In this document: one piece after another, positions 8,238 through 19,119 of the stretch
Position numbering within the stretch: the stretch's first letter is position 1
Layout of the letters: every line of letters begins with the position of its first letter
Origin: Bifidobacterium santillanense
GTDB lineage: Bacteria; Actinomycetota; Actinomycetes; Actinomycetales; Bifidobacteriaceae
DNA: 64,000 nucleotides
Assembly (NCBI RefSeq): GCF_018555385.1
Contig: NZ_JAFEJS010000009.1
Location: 58,728-122,727, forward strand
Reading direction: 5' to 3'
Notes under the pieces: generated by a model
Databases searched by the model: none
What the model was told of the DNA's origin: nothing
The model's input: only the letters and a program-made list of their open reading frames with translations
Translations under genes and position numbers: made by a program

Positions 8238-10103
8238 ATGGCGCCAGTGGAGACCGTCAGGGTGCTGATGCGGCACATCGGGGAGTTCAAACGGGACGCG
8301 GTCATGACGCCGATCGTGATGATCGGCGAGGTCGTGTGCGAGATGATCGTGCCGCTGCTCATGGCCACGCTCATCGACGCCGGCGTCGAGCAGGGGGACA
8401 TGGCCGTCATCACGCGCACGTCCCTGACCATGCTCGCCGTGGTCCTGTGCGGCCTCGCGGTCGGCTGCCTCGGCTCAGTCTTCGGCTCGAAGGCGTCGGC
8501 CGGCTTCGCCCGCAACCTCAGGCAGGACCAGTATGACAACATCCAGACCTTCTCGTTCACCAACATCGACCGGTTCTCCACTCCGAGTCTCGTGACGCGC
8601 CTGACCACGGATGTCATGAACATCCAGAACGCGTTCATGATGATCCTGAGGATGGTGCCGCGCGCGTTCAGCTCGCTGGTCGTCGCGATGTGCATGGCGT
8701 TCGTCGTCTCCGGGCGCATGGCCCTCATCTACCTCGGCGCCGTGATCTTCCTCGGCGTCGTCCTCGCCATCCTCATGAACGTCGCCGCGCGCTTCTTCCG
8801 CCGCGCCTTCCCCGAATACGACGTGCTCAACGAGAACACCGAGGAGAACATCACCGCCATCCGCGCGGTCAAGGCGTTCGATCGCGGCGACATGCAGAAC
8901 GAGCTGTTCCGCTCGATCTCCAAGCGCATCTACGACATCTTCATGAAGGCCGAGCTCACGCTCGCCTCCGTCAATCCGGTCATCCAGCTCACCGTCTGGG
9001 CGTCGATGCTGCTCATCAGCTGGTTCGGCGCGAACCTCATTGTCGCCGGGGACCTGACGACCGGCGACCTGACGTCCCTGCTCATGTACTGCATGAACAT
9101 CCTGATGAGCCTCGTGATGCTGTCGATGACGATCGTGATGATCACGATGTCGTCCGCCTCCGCCCGCCGCGTCGCCGAGGTACTGACCGAACAGGCCGAC
9201 ATGCCCGTCGCCGACCATCCCGTCATGAGCGTCAGGGACGGCTCCATCGACTTCAACGACGTCGACTTCTCCTACCCCGAGGTGCGTCTGTCCGAAAACG
9301 ACCCCACCGCCAAACGCCGCGCCATGATGGCCGCGAAGCTCAACGGGTCCCGTCGCCGCGAGCGCGCGCTCGACGACATCGACCTGCACATCCCCGCCGG
9401 CGCGGTCGTCGGCGTGATCGGCGGCACCGGCTCATCCAAGACCACGCTCGTCAACCTCATCCCGCGACTGTACGACGTGACCGGCGGATCGGTCATGGTC
9501 GGCGGCGTCGACGTGCGCGACTACGACCTCGACGTCCTGCGTGATCAGGTCGCCGTCGTCCTGCAGAAGAACGTGCTGTTCTCCGGCACCATCGCCTCGA
9601 ACCTGAAATGGGGCGACCCCGACGCCACGATCGACGACATGCGCCGCGCCTGCCGCATCGCCTGCGCCGACGAGTTCATCGACCGGCTGCCCGATGGCTA
9701 CGATTCCGTCGTCGAGCAGGGCGGGCAGAACCTCTCCGGCGGCCAGCGGCAGCGCCTGTGCATCGCCCGCGCCCTGCTCAAGCAGCCGAAGGTCCTGATC
9801 CTCGACGACTCGACGTCCGCGGTCGACACCGCCACCGACGCGCGCATCCGCCGCGCCTTCGCCGACGAGATGCCCGACGTCACCAGGATCATCATCGCCC
9901 AGCGCGTCTCCAGCGTGCGCGACGCCGACATGATCGTCGTCATGGACGACGGGCGTGTCCACGGCGTCGGCACGCACGCCGAACTGGTGGGCAGCGACGA
10001 GATCTACGCGAGCATCGTCGAGCTGCAGACGCGCGGCGGCGGCGACTTCGACGAGAACGCGGCGGACGCCGCATCGGAGACGAACGAAACGGAGGTGGAC
10101 TGA
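8238..10103 (+). CDS. ABC exporter half-transporter, degenerate-site subunit
   Basis: 621 residues from ATG 8238; the in-frame GTG 8247 has better spacing from the AAAGG site and may be the true start. Residues 1-320 form a six-helix type IV ABC exporter membrane domain. The nucleotide-binding domain has Walker A GGTGSSKTT (~395), signature NLSGGQRQR (~498) and Walker B LILDDSTSAVD (~520). The catalytic Glu after Walker B is Asp, as in the degenerate-site subunits of heterodimeric exporters (BmrC/D and LmrC/D type). The stop overlaps the start of the next half-transporter (TGATG), so the two are coupled. Probable drug or lipid exporter; substrate unknown. Confidence 0.9.
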   Translation: MAPVETVRVLMRHIGEFKRDAVMTPIVMIGEVVCEMIVPLLMATLIDAGVEQGDMAVITRTSLTMLAVVLCGLAVGCLGSVFGSKASAGFARNLRQDQYDNIQTFSFTNIDRFSTPSLVTRLTTDVMNIQNAFMMILRMVPRAFSSLVVAMCMAFVVSGRMALIYLGAVIFLGVVLAILMNVAARFFRRAFPEYDVLNENTEENITAIRAVKAFDRGDMQNELFRSISKRIYDIFMKAELTLASVNPVIQLTVWASMLLISWFGANLIVAGDLTTGDLTSLLMYCMNILMSLVMLSMTIVMITMSSASARRVAEVLTEQADMPVADHPVMSVRDGSIDFNDVDFSYPEVRLSENDPTAKRRAMMAAKLNGSRRRERALDDIDLHIPAGAVVGVIGGTGSSKTTLVNLIPRLYDVTGGSVMVGGVDVRDYDLDVLRDQVAVVLQKNVLFSGTIASNLKWGDPDATIDDMRRACRIACADEFIDRLPDGYDSVVEQGGQNLSGGQRQRLCIARALLKQPKVLILDDSTSAVDTATDARIRRAFADEMPDVTRIIIAQRVSSVRDADMIVVMDDGRVHGVGTHAELVGSDEIYASIVELQTRGGGDFDENAADAASETNETEVD

Positions 10104-12052
10104 TGCCGGGACCGGGACGCGGCAATTCGGCCAGGAACGCGGCCGCCGCCAAGGAGTACCTGAAAATGGGCCATCCGTGGCGCACGTTCCGCCGCCTCAT
10201 GGGCGACCTGTTCGCCAGGTACGGCGTGCAGTACGCCCTCATCATGGCGTGCATCATCGTCACCGTGCTCGCCAACGTGCGCGGCAACCTGTTCATCCAG
10301 CGGCTCATCGACGACTACATCATGCCGCTCGTGCATGCGGCGCCGGGGGAGCGCGACTTCGGGCCGCTGCTCGCGGCCATCATGGGTCTGGCCGGTCTGT
10401 ACGCGGTCGGCGTCCTCGCCTCGGCGGTGCAGTCCGTGCTCATGGCGTTCGTGACCCAGGGGTTCATGCGCCGCCTGCGCAACCGCATGTTCGGACACAT
10501 GCAGCGGCTCCCCCTGAGCTATTTCGACACCAACTCGCGCGGCGACGTGATGAGCCTGTACACCAACGACATCGACACGCTGCGCCAGATGGTCTCGCAG
10601 TCCATCCCGCAGATCCTCACCTCGGTGCTGCAGATCGTCATGGTGCTCGTCTCGATGATCTACCTGAGCGTGCCGCTGACCGGCGTGATGCTCGTCATCG
10701 CCGCCGTCATGGTGTTCCTCACCAAGGTGCTGACCGGCCGCTCGGGCGCGCACTTCTCCCGCCAGCAGCAGTCGGTCGGCGAGCTCAACGGCTTCGTCGA
10801 GGAGATGATGAGCGGACAGAAGGTCGTCAAGACCTTCACGCACGAGGAGGCCGCCAAGCGCGACTTCCGCAAGGTCAACGACCGCCTCTACGACGCCTCC
10901 AACAAGGCCAACAAGTTCGCCGGGTACCTTGGGCCGATCAACAACCAGCTCGGCTACATCGGATACGTCGTGTGCGCGCTGGTCGGCGGCACGCTCGCCA
11001 TGACCGGCGCGACGGGACTGACGCTCGGCGCGCTCGTGAGCTTCCTGACGTTCGTCAAGAGCTTCACGATGCCGATCTCGCAGGTCTCCCAGCAGCTCAA
11101 CGCCATCGTCATGGCCCTGGCCGGCGCCGAGCGCGTGTTCGGCCTGCTCGATCAGCGGCCGGAGGGCGACGACGGCAAGGTCGCGCTCGTCAACGTCACG
11201 CGCGGTGCCGACGGCTCGCTGACCGAGACGGGGGAGCGCACCGACTCCTGGGGATGGAAGGACCCGTCGACCGGCCATATCACGCCGATGCGCGGCGACA
11301 TCCGCCTCGACCACGTGGACTTCGGCTACGTCAAGGGCAAGACCGTACTGCACGACATGACGATGTTCGCCAAGCCGGGTCAGAAGATCGCGCTGGTCGG
11401 CTCGACCGGCGCCGGAAAGACGACGATCACGAACCTCATCACCCGCTTCTACGACATCGACTCCGGTTCGATCACCTATGACGGCATCGACATCCGCGAC
11501 ATCAGGAAGGGCGACCTGCGTCGGTCGCTCGGCATGGTGCTGCAGGACACGCACCTGTTTTCCGGCTCGATCATGGACAACATCCGGTTCGGCCGCCTCG
11601 ACGCCACTGACGAGGAGGTGAGGGCCGCGGCCCGCCTCGCCAACGCCGACTCGTTCATCGAGAAGCTGCCCGACGGCTACGACACGCAGCTCGCGTCCGA
11701 CGGCGCGGCCCTCAGCCAGGGCCAGCGGCAGCTGCTCGCCATCGCGCGCGCCGCCGTCGCCGATCCGCCCGCGCTGATCCTCGACGAGGCGACCTCCTCG
11801 ATCGACACCCGCACCGAATCGCTGGTCCAGCACGGCATGGACGAGCTCATGCGCGGACGCACCACGTTCGTCATCGCGCACAGGCTTTCGACCATTCGCA
11901 ACGCCGACTGCATCATGGTGATCGAGGCCGGCCGCATCATCGAACGCGGCACCCACGACGAGCTCATCGCCCAGCGCGGCCGCTACTACACGCTGTACAC
12001 GGGCCGAGCCGCGAATGAGGGAGCGGAACTACGCGCGAAAGATTTGCGCTGA
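10103..12052 (+). CDS. ABC exporter half-transporter, catalytic-site subunit
   Basis: 649 residues from ATG 10103 with GGAGG upstream. Six membrane helices (about 50-350) and an ATPase domain with Walker A GSTGAGKTT (~433), canonical Walker B LILDEATSSID with catalytic Glu, and H-loop FVIAHRLSTIR. The signature is LSQGQ rather than LSGGQ; together with the LDD Walker B of its partner this builds one degenerate composite ATP site, a pattern known in heterodimeric exporters. A ~45-residue insert precedes the ATPase domain (residues ~365-410). It ends in a stem-loop region. Forms the inferred heterodimer with the product of 8238-10103. Confidence 0.9.
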   Translation: MPGPGRGNSARNAAAAKEYLKMGHPWRTFRRLMGDLFARYGVQYALIMACIIVTVLANVRGNLFIQRLIDDYIMPLVHAAPGERDFGPLLAAIMGLAGLYAVGVLASAVQSVLMAFVTQGFMRRLRNRMFGHMQRLPLSYFDTNSRGDVMSLYTNDIDTLRQMVSQSIPQILTSVLQIVMVLVSMIYLSVPLTGVMLVIAAVMVFLTKVLTGRSGAHFSRQQQSVGELNGFVEEMMSGQKVVKTFTHEEAAKRDFRKVNDRLYDASNKANKFAGYLGPINNQLGYIGYVVCALVGGTLAMTGATGLTLGALVSFLTFVKSFTMPISQVSQQLNAIVMALAGAERVFGLLDQRPEGDDGKVALVNVTRGADGSLTETGERTDSWGWKDPSTGHITPMRGDIRLDHVDFGYVKGKTVLHDMTMFAKPGQKIALVGSTGAGKTTITNLITRFYDIDSGSITYDGIDIRDIRKGDLRRSLGMVLQDTHLFSGSIMDNIRFGRLDATDEEVRAAARLANADSFIEKLPDGYDTQLASDGAALSQGQRQLLAIARAAVADPPALILDEATSSIDTRTESLVQHGMDELMRGRTTFVIAHRLSTIRNADCIMVIEAGRIIERGTHDELIAQRGRYYTLYTGRAANEGAELRAKDLR

Positions 12053-12080
12053 CAACATGTTTTGCGCAAGGAATTCGCGC
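12033..12080. terminator. stem-loop at end of exporter operon
   Basis: Arms GCGCGAA..TTGCGC (12033-12049) and GCGCAA..TTCGCGC (12064-12080) pair as 7 + 6 bp around a 4-nt internal loop. It spans the stop codon of the exporter gene and lies between convergent genes. No clear T-tract, so termination is tentative. Confidence 0.5.
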
Positions 12081-12094
12081 GGAGAGAACGGAGA

Positions 12095-12724
12095 TCAGAG
12101 CCGCACGCCGAGGCCGGTCAGGGCCTCGCGGGCCTGAAGGGCGTTCTCGAAGAGCACGCCGTGGATGCCGACCTCGTCCGCGCCGACGACGTTCTTCGCG
12201 GTGTCGTCGAAGAACACGCAGTTTCCGGCCGTCAGGCCGAAGCGGGAGAGCGCGAGCTCGTAGATGTCGGCGTTGGGCTTGTGCAGCTTCTCGATGCCGG
12301 AGACGATCGTGCCGCCCAGCAGCTCCTCGAGGCGCGGGAACTTCTCGAAGGCGAGATGGAACGTCTCGTGCGACCAGTTCGTCAGGCCCCACACGCCGTA
12401 GCCGTGGGCCTTGAGATCCTCGAGCAGCTCGACCATGCCGGGCAGCGTGCGCGGCAGCGCGTCGGCGTAGTGCTCGATGTAGTAGCGGAAGATGGCGGCG
12501 ATGTCCTCGCCCTGCTCACGCACGACGTCCGGGTAGATGTCGTCGAAGTCCTCGCCCGCATCCATGCGGTCCTCGTAGCGGAAGAAGCCGTGCGGGTCAT
12601 CGTCCGCGCAGATCGCGTCCACGACGTCGTCCGGGAACCTGCCCTCCAGACAGGCGCGCGTGTTCCAGTCCAGCAGCACGCCGCAGAAGTCGAAGATCAC
12701 GTCGGTGATGGGGGATTCGGCCAT
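12095..12724 (-). CDS. HAD-superfamily phosphatase (YihX/HAD-IA-like)
   Basis: 209 residues. Motif I reads VIFDFCGVLLDW: nucleophile D12 is present but the usual general acid two residues later is C14 where relatives often have Gly. Motif II is WGLTNWS, the motif III lysine is in GIEKLHKPN, and motif IV is CVFFDDTAKNV. This is the pattern of YihX-type sugar-phosphate phosphatases (FD-x-GGVL-x-DW). Cap insert at residues ~20-90. ATG 12724 follows a GAAGGAGCTTCC site. Substrate unknown; loss of the second Asp may reduce phosphatase turnover. Confidence 0.82.
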   Translation of the reverse strand: MAESPITDVIFDFCGVLLDWNTRACLEGRFPDDVVDAICADDDPHGFFRYEDRMDAGEDFDDIYPDVVREQGEDIAAIFRYYIEHYADALPRTLPGMVELLEDLKAHGYGVWGLTNWSHETFHLAFEKFPRLEELLGGTIVSGIEKLHKPNADIYELALSRFGLTAGNCVFFDDTAKNVVGADEVGIHGVLFENALQAREALTGLGVRL

Positions 12725-12785
12725 GGGAAGCTCCTTCGGGTCGGGAAAGTGACGGGATTCCACCGACCAGTGTACGGATACGACG

Positions 12786-12826
12786 GAACCCCGTCCGGTG
12801 GAACACGGGTTCCGTGGACGGGGTTC
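12786..12826 (-). terminator. terminator-like double hairpin after NAD(P)HX repair gene
   Basis: Perfect 11-bp stem GAACCCCGTCC/GGACGGGGTTC with an inner stem GGAAC/GTTCC. It lies between the stop of the 12871-14730 gene and the HAD start, so it probably separates the two minus-strand transcripts. Confidence 0.6.
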
Positions 12827-12870
12827 GACAAGATTCGAGTCGGACCGGACCGGACCGACCCGCCGGACGT

Positions 12871-14730
12871 TCAGCCGATGAGGTCGGCGACCGCGTCGGG
12901 AATCGCGGCGATCACGTCCGAGGCGATGATCGGGTGGCCCAGCGTGTCGAAGCGGCGCGGCTGCGTGGTCATGCCGAACAGCTCCGGCGGTTGCCAGCCG
13001 TACTGCTCCGACTCGGCGGCAATGCCGGCCGCCATGCCGTGCAGATAGGCAGCGGCGGCGGCCGTGTCGGCGACGAGCGCCGCATCGTAGGCGAGCGGGG
13101 CGTCGCCGCCCTCGGCCGTGTCGCCCGCCCCATCCGTGGCGGTGCCGTCGGCGTCGCCGGCCGCGTCGTTCCCGTTCGGGCCGCCGTACGCGCCGTCCAG
13201 ATCGTCGTCCATCTGCGCGAGCAGCGCGCCCGCAATGCCGGCGAGCACGTCGCCCGCTCCGGCCGTGGCCAGCCACGCCGGGGCCGCGCCGGCGACCATC
13301 GGATGCTCGCCGGCGCCCACGACGATCGTGGCCGCGCCCTTGAGCAGCACGGTCGCGCCGGTGCGTTCATGCGCCTCGGACGCGTAGCGCAGCGGTTCGG
13401 TCTCGACCTGCGCGCGCGTCACACTCAGCAGACGGGCCAGCTCGCCCGCGTGCGGCGTGATCACGACCTGCGGCGGCACACGGTCCGGCAGCAGATCGAT
13501 CGCACCCGCGTCGACGACGACCGGCGGCATCACGCGCGAACCCTCCTCATCGGCCGAGTAGTGGGCGAGCAGCGCCGCGATCGTCTGGCGCTGGATGTCC
13601 TTGAGCTCCGGGTCGGCGTCGTTGTCCGGCACGCCCGAGCCGACCGCCCACGACTGCACGTGACCCTTGCCGATGACCGCCTCGGGCAGCGCGGCGAGCA
13701 CCATGTCCTGCGCACGCTCGGGACCGAGGTAGCGCACCATCCCCACGTTCGTGCGCGCGGCCGCGCGGGCCGTGAGCACCGCGGCGCCCGGATAGCGGGC
13801 CGAACCGGTGACCAGCCCCACCACGCCGCGCGAGTACTTCGCGTCCGTCACGCGCGGCAGCCGCACCGCCTCCGCCGCGAGATCGCGCGACATCGCCTCG
13901 ACCGACGGCTCGACGTCGTCCAGATCGAACCCGAAGTCGACCAGCGTGATGCGGCCGCACGCGAACGTCGCCGGCGGCAGGACGGCGCACGGCTTCATCG
14001 CGCCGAACATCACCGTCTCGTCGGCCGGGATGTACGCGCCGGTCAGCGCGCCGTCGTCCACGCCCACGCCGGACGGCGTATCCACCGCGAGCACCAGCGG
14101 CAGATCCGCGTCGGCGTCCGTGGCGCGGTTCGGCAGCGCCGGACGATCGGGCAGCGGACAGGCCCCCTCGCCGCGATCCGGCGTCGCCGGCAACCCCAGC
14201 GACGCGGCGATCGCCGCCGGGATGCCGCGAAGATCGCCGGTCAGGCCGATGCCGGTCATCGCGTCGATGACCAGATGGGAGCGCCGGGCCAGCCGGACGG
14301 CCGCCTCGAGGCGCTCGCCGGCCTCGCCCGGCGTGAAACCGGACGCGCAGCCCGGGATCTCGGCCGCCGGATCCAGCACCAGCACCTTGCCGCCGGCCTG
14401 CACGAGGGCGGCGAACCCCGCGTCGTGCAGCGCGCGGCCGGTCGCCACGACGGTGACCCGAGCGCCCTCGTCGGCCAGCGCCGCCGCGGCGAACAGGCCG
14501 TCGCCGCCGTTGTCACCCGCCCCGGCGAGCAACGTCACGGCCGCGTCCTCGATGTCGACGCCGGCGTCGTCGAGCATGCGCGCCGCCACATGCGCCGCCG
14601 CGTTGGCGGCCATGCGCATCAGCGGCACGCCGTCCTCGAGCAGCGGCCTCTCCATCCCGCGCACGTCGGCCGCCTCGTAGGCGGCGTGCAGCAGGGTCTC
14701 GCGGCGTTCCGAATCGTTCCGGGTGTCCAT
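12871..14730 (-). CDS. nnr: bifunctional NAD(P)H-hydrate epimerase / ADP-dependent NAD(P)H-hydrate dehydratase
   Basis: 619 residues, the fused YjeF_N + carbohydrate-kinase-like enzyme that repairs hydrated NADH/NADPH. The epimerase half (1-~265) has GAGDNGGDGL, VIDAMTGIGL and AVDTPSGVGV. The dehydratase half has KYSRGVVGLVTGSARYPGAA, VITPHAGELARLL, TVLLKGAATIV and the anion-hole motif TAGAGDVLAGIAGALLAQ. A ~35-residue Gly/Asp/Ala-rich insert follows this last motif (near residue 515-550) and looks disordered. AAGGAGG seven bases before ATG 14730 fixes the start. Cytoplasmic, monocistronic. Confidence 0.92.
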   Translation of the reverse strand: MDTRNDSERRETLLHAAYEAADVRGMERPLLEDGVPLMRMAANAAAHVAARMLDDAGVDIEDAAVTLLAGAGDNGGDGLFAAAALADEGARVTVVATGRALHDAGFAALVQAGGKVLVLDPAAEIPGCASGFTPGEAGERLEAAVRLARRSHLVIDAMTGIGLTGDLRGIPAAIAASLGLPATPDRGEGACPLPDRPALPNRATDADADLPLVLAVDTPSGVGVDDGALTGAYIPADETVMFGAMKPCAVLPPATFACGRITLVDFGFDLDDVEPSVEAMSRDLAAEAVRLPRVTDAKYSRGVVGLVTGSARYPGAAVLTARAAARTNVGMVRYLGPERAQDMVLAALPEAVIGKGHVQSWAVGSGVPDNDADPELKDIQRQTIAALLAHYSADEEGSRVMPPVVVDAGAIDLLPDRVPPQVVITPHAGELARLLSVTRAQVETEPLRYASEAHERTGATVLLKGAATIVVGAGEHPMVAGAAPAWLATAGAGDVLAGIAGALLAQMDDDLDGAYGGPNGNDAAGDADGTATDGAGDTAEGGDAPLAYDAALVADTAAAAAYLHGMAAGIAAESEQYGWQPPELFGMTTQPRRFDTLGHPIIASDVIAAIPDAVADLIG

Positions 14731-14905
14731 GACGGCCTCCTTGGCTGACATACGGGCGGTTGGCCCGTGTACTGGCACCAGTCTAGTCCGCGCCGGGCGT
14801 CCGTGCGGCACCGCACGCGGGCGGCGGAAGGTTTTTCGCGCCTCACGTTATAGTGGGCAATCGGCAAAACGACGGACCGACGAACAAGAAAGCGGCAGGT
14901 GGGGT

Positions 14906-16500
<1,595 letters not shown>

Positions 16501-16507
<7 letters not shown>

Positions 16508-16592
16508 CGGAGCGTATGCTGCCTTTTCTCGGCACTCGACGTACCTTCGTACGTCTTCGGCCTCGAACGGCGGTCTCTGCACACGTTATTCC
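16501..16592. other. convergent stop region with nested hairpin
   Basis: Outer arms GGAATAACG (16501-16509) and CGTTATTCC (16584-16592) carry the stop codons of both convergent genes. Between them sits a perfect 7-bp hairpin GACGTAC-CTTC-GTACGTC (about 16538-16555). Its flanks share CACTC and CGG-type words with the loop of the 25.2 and 63.8 kb elements. Terminator or coincidence; weak. Confidence 0.4.
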
Positions 16593-17773
16593 ACGGCATC
16601 GTCGCGATCGACGAGATCCTCCAGATAGCGTGCGAGGCGATCGAGGCCCTCGCGCGTGGCCTCGGGGGTGCCGACGTAGCTCAGACGCACGTATCCGGCG
16701 CCGCGCCCGCCGAACCCGGAGGCGGGCGTCACCACCACTCTGGCCCTGTTCAGGAGATCGACCGCGAAGTCGTGATCGGACATTCCCGTCGCCTTCACGT
16801 TGAGCAGGACGTAGAACGCGCCGTCCGGCGTCGCGCACGACACCAGCGGCATATGCGAGACCGCCTCGACCACCATGTCGCGGTTCGCCCGGTAGGCGGC
16901 CTTCATGTCGTCCAGCACCTCGTTCGCGCCCTCCAGCGCCTCGACCGCGCCGGTCTGCAGGAACCCGGGCACGCAGGAGACGACGTCCTCCTGCATCACC
17001 ATCATCCGGTCGATGATCGTCCTCGGTCCGAACGCGGCGCCGATGCGCCAGCCGGTCATCGCGAATGTCTTCGAGAAGCTGTCCACCACCACCGTGCGCC
17101 GGCGCATGCCCGGCACCGCGGCGATCGACAGGCACTCCAGCTTGTCGTCGTAGACGAACGAACGGTACACCTCGTCGCTGATCGCCCACAGGTCGTGCCG
17201 TTCGCACACGTCGGCGATCAGATCCAGCTGCTCCGGGTCGATGATCGCGCCGGTCGGGTTCGAAGGGGAGTTGAGCAGGATCGCGCGCGTCCGGGGCGTG
17301 ATCGCCGCCTCGACGTCCGCCGCCTGCATGCGGAAGCCGTGGGCCTCGTCGAGCGGCACCGGCACGACGTTCGCGCCGACCAGCCGCACCTGACCGAAGT
17401 AGTTCGCGTAGCCGGGATCCGGGATGAGGATGTCGTCGCCCGGATCGAGCGTGGCGAGCAGCGCCAGATACACGGCCTCCATGCCGCCGGCGGTGACGAT
17501 GACGTCCGTCTCCGGGTCGTAGTCGGTGCCGTCGGCCGCGTTGCGCCGCTCGCACCACGCCTCGCGCAGATTCGCCGCGCCTCGGTTCGGCGTGTAGTGC
17601 GTGTCGCCGAGGCTCGCCGCCCGGTACGCCGCGTCGATGACCGGCTGGGGCGTGTCGAAACCGGGTTCGCCGATCGCGAACGAGACCGCGCCGCTCACGC
17701 CGGCGGCGAGTTCGAACATCTCGCGGACGCTGGGATACAGCGCCTCGGCGGCGCGTTGGGAAACCTGTGGCAT
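16586..17773 (-). CDS. class I/II pyridoxal-phosphate aminotransferase
   Basis: 395 residues. Fold-type I aminotransferase motifs: SFAIGEPGFDTP near the N-terminus, TAGGMEAVYLAL for cofactor phosphate binding, LLNSPSNPTG, SDEVYRSFVY, the Schiff-base lysine K235 in DSFSKTFAMTGWRIG, and the substrate-binding Arg in VRLSYVGT. Length fits aspartate/aromatic (AspC/PatA-like) transaminases. AAAGGAG before ATG 17773 fixes the start; an ATG five codons upstream has no site. A TATATC -10-like box lies about 30 bp upstream. Substrate not assignable by reading. Confidence 0.88.
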   Translation of the reverse strand: MPQVSQRAAEALYPSVREMFELAAGVSGAVSFAIGEPGFDTPQPVIDAAYRAASLGDTHYTPNRGAANLREAWCERRNAADGTDYDPETDVIVTAGGMEAVYLALLATLDPGDDILIPDPGYANYFGQVRLVGANVVPVPLDEAHGFRMQAADVEAAITPRTRAILLNSPSNPTGAIIDPEQLDLIADVCERHDLWAISDEVYRSFVYDDKLECLSIAAVPGMRRRTVVVDSFSKTFAMTGWRIGAAFGPRTIIDRMMVMQEDVVSCVPGFLQTGAVEALEGANEVLDDMKAAYRANRDMVVEAVSHMPLVSCATPDGAFYVLLNVKATGMSDHDFAVDLLNRARVVVTPASGFGGRGAGYVRLSYVGTPEATREGLDRLARYLEDLVDRDDAVE

Positions 17774-17856
17774 GAACGCTCCTTTCATGTTGCGTACACG
17801 AGAGATATACCAGCGTCATGTTGCGTCGCGCGTCCCGGTCCCGCACCGCGACACGA

Positions 17857-17888
17857 GTGTCCGGGGCGTGGGATCGCGCCCCGGACAC
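17857..17888 (-). terminator. GC-rich hairpin after unknown gene
   Basis: Perfect 12-bp stem GTGTCCGGGGCG/CGCCCCGGACAC with an 8-nt loop, 12 nt beyond the stop of the minus-strand gene at 17901. No T-tract on the exit side. Probable terminator. Confidence 0.6.
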
Positions 17889-17900
17889 CCGTCTCACGTC

Positions 17901-18953
17901 TCAGTCGAAGAAGCCGCCCGTGCGCCCCGCGCCGGCGCCGGCGGCCGTCGGCCGATGCCGTCCGCGCGCGGGGCTCGTCGCCGACGGTCCGGAACCGGGA
18001 CCGGCGTCGGCGTGGCGTCCGGTCGGGGCGGCGGCCCGATGTGCGGCGCATGCGCCCGTCGGCGTCGCGCGCCCCGTCAGCCGCGCGTATTCGAACGCCT
18101 CGTCCTCGGTCGGCTCGGGCTGGTTCGTCCAATCCGAGCCGCCACGGACCAGCGGATCCCTGCCGTCGATGTGCGTGCGCATCATCGAGATGGCCTGTCG
18201 CACCGCATCGTCGCCCGCGCCGCCTCCCAGCCCCGCCTCGACCTGATCGAGATAATCGCGCTGCCGTTGCGCTCGCTCGTGCATCGACACCTCGTCGCAC
18301 AGGGCCGCGTACATCCGCTCGGTATGGCAGCGTGTCCGGGAATCCCGTTCGCGCCGCCGCCGGTCGGCGATGCTGCGGCGCACGTCGCCGCATCTGACGA
18401 TCTCCTCGACGAGCGCGTCGAACAGATTCGGCAGCCGCGTCTCGACCGTGGTGCTGTCCGAATCGCGGCTGGTCTTCACCCGGTAGTGGGTGATGTCCGA
18501 ATCCACCTTGATCGACATCACGCCGGTCGGTTCGAAGCACGTCGACCGCTGCATCTGCCACGTCGGGGTGCCGTCGGGGGACCGCCGGTCCGCCAGCGTG
18601 CGCGTCTTCGGCTCAGTGCCGGAACGCGAGCACTCCGACAGATGGAACGACAGCAGCTGCCCGTCCTGCGTGGAGACGATGATGTGCGGCCACGCCCACT
18701 TGTCCTTCCGCGCCTTGGCGAACAGCCGGGCCGACGGTGCCGCGACGGCGAAGCCGCGGCCCGACGCCTCGCGCCCTATCGCCGCGACCAGACCGGCCGC
18801 GCGGGCGACCTGCCGTTCGGATACGTACTGGTGGTCGATGTCGCGCGTGAACAGGTCCGTCCACTGGCCGATGTTCGCGCGGCCCTCGGCGTCGTCGCGA
18901 TCGGCGTCCCCGCCCTCCGCACGGCGCATGAGCATGATGTTTCCAGAAACCAT
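17901..18953 (-). CDS. hypothetical cytoplasmic protein with disordered C-terminal tail
   Basis: 350 residues from ATG 18953 (MVSGNIMLMRRAEGGDADRD), behind a loosely spaced GGAAGG. No family is recognised. The folded part (about 25-260) is mixed alpha/beta with WAWPHIIVSTQDGQLLSFHLS and CFEPTGVMSIKVDSDITHY, and has no membrane helix or signal peptide. A long charged helix follows (RRSIADRRRRERDSRTRCHTE). The last ~70 residues are Ala/Gly/Arg/Pro-rich and probably disordered. It lies between the aminotransferase and the ECF ATPase on the same strand, with 166 bp of spacing upstream, so it may have its own promoter. Confidence 0.65.
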   Translation of the reverse strand: MVSGNIMLMRRAEGGDADRDDAEGRANIGQWTDLFTRDIDHQYVSERQVARAAGLVAAIGREASGRGFAVAAPSARLFAKARKDKWAWPHIIVSTQDGQLLSFHLSECSRSGTEPKTRTLADRRSPDGTPTWQMQRSTCFEPTGVMSIKVDSDITHYRVKTSRDSDSTTVETRLPNLFDALVEEIVRCGDVRRSIADRRRRERDSRTRCHTERMYAALCDEVSMHERAQRQRDYLDQVEAGLGGGAGDDAVRQAISMMRTHIDGRDPLVRGGSDWTNQPEPTEDEAFEYARLTGRATPTGACAAHRAAAPTGRHADAGPGSGPSATSPARGRHRPTAAGAGAGRTGGFFD

Positions 18954-19119
18954 CGTCGGTTCCCGCCTTCCGTTGTCGTCGGCACGGTCCTCGTCGACCG
19001 CCGCGTCCCGTCCCCGTCGACCGGACGCGCTCCCACCTTCGCACGTCCGCCGCCCGCACGGCAAATCGGGCGACGGCACATGTGCATAACCGTCGCCCCG
19101 TGTGCATAACCGGACCGTC

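Noticed and set aside
12725..13276. Upstream extension of the HAD phosphatase frame into the NAD(P)HX repair gene
   Set aside because: The extension translates to Arg/Gly-rich shadow sequence; MAESPITDVIFDF at 12724 with a ribosome site is the natural start.
17788..17827. 10-bp direct repeat CATGTTGCGT (17788 and 17818)
   Set aside because: Short, in the leader of the aminotransferase gene, and not linked to any recognised box; chance is adequate.
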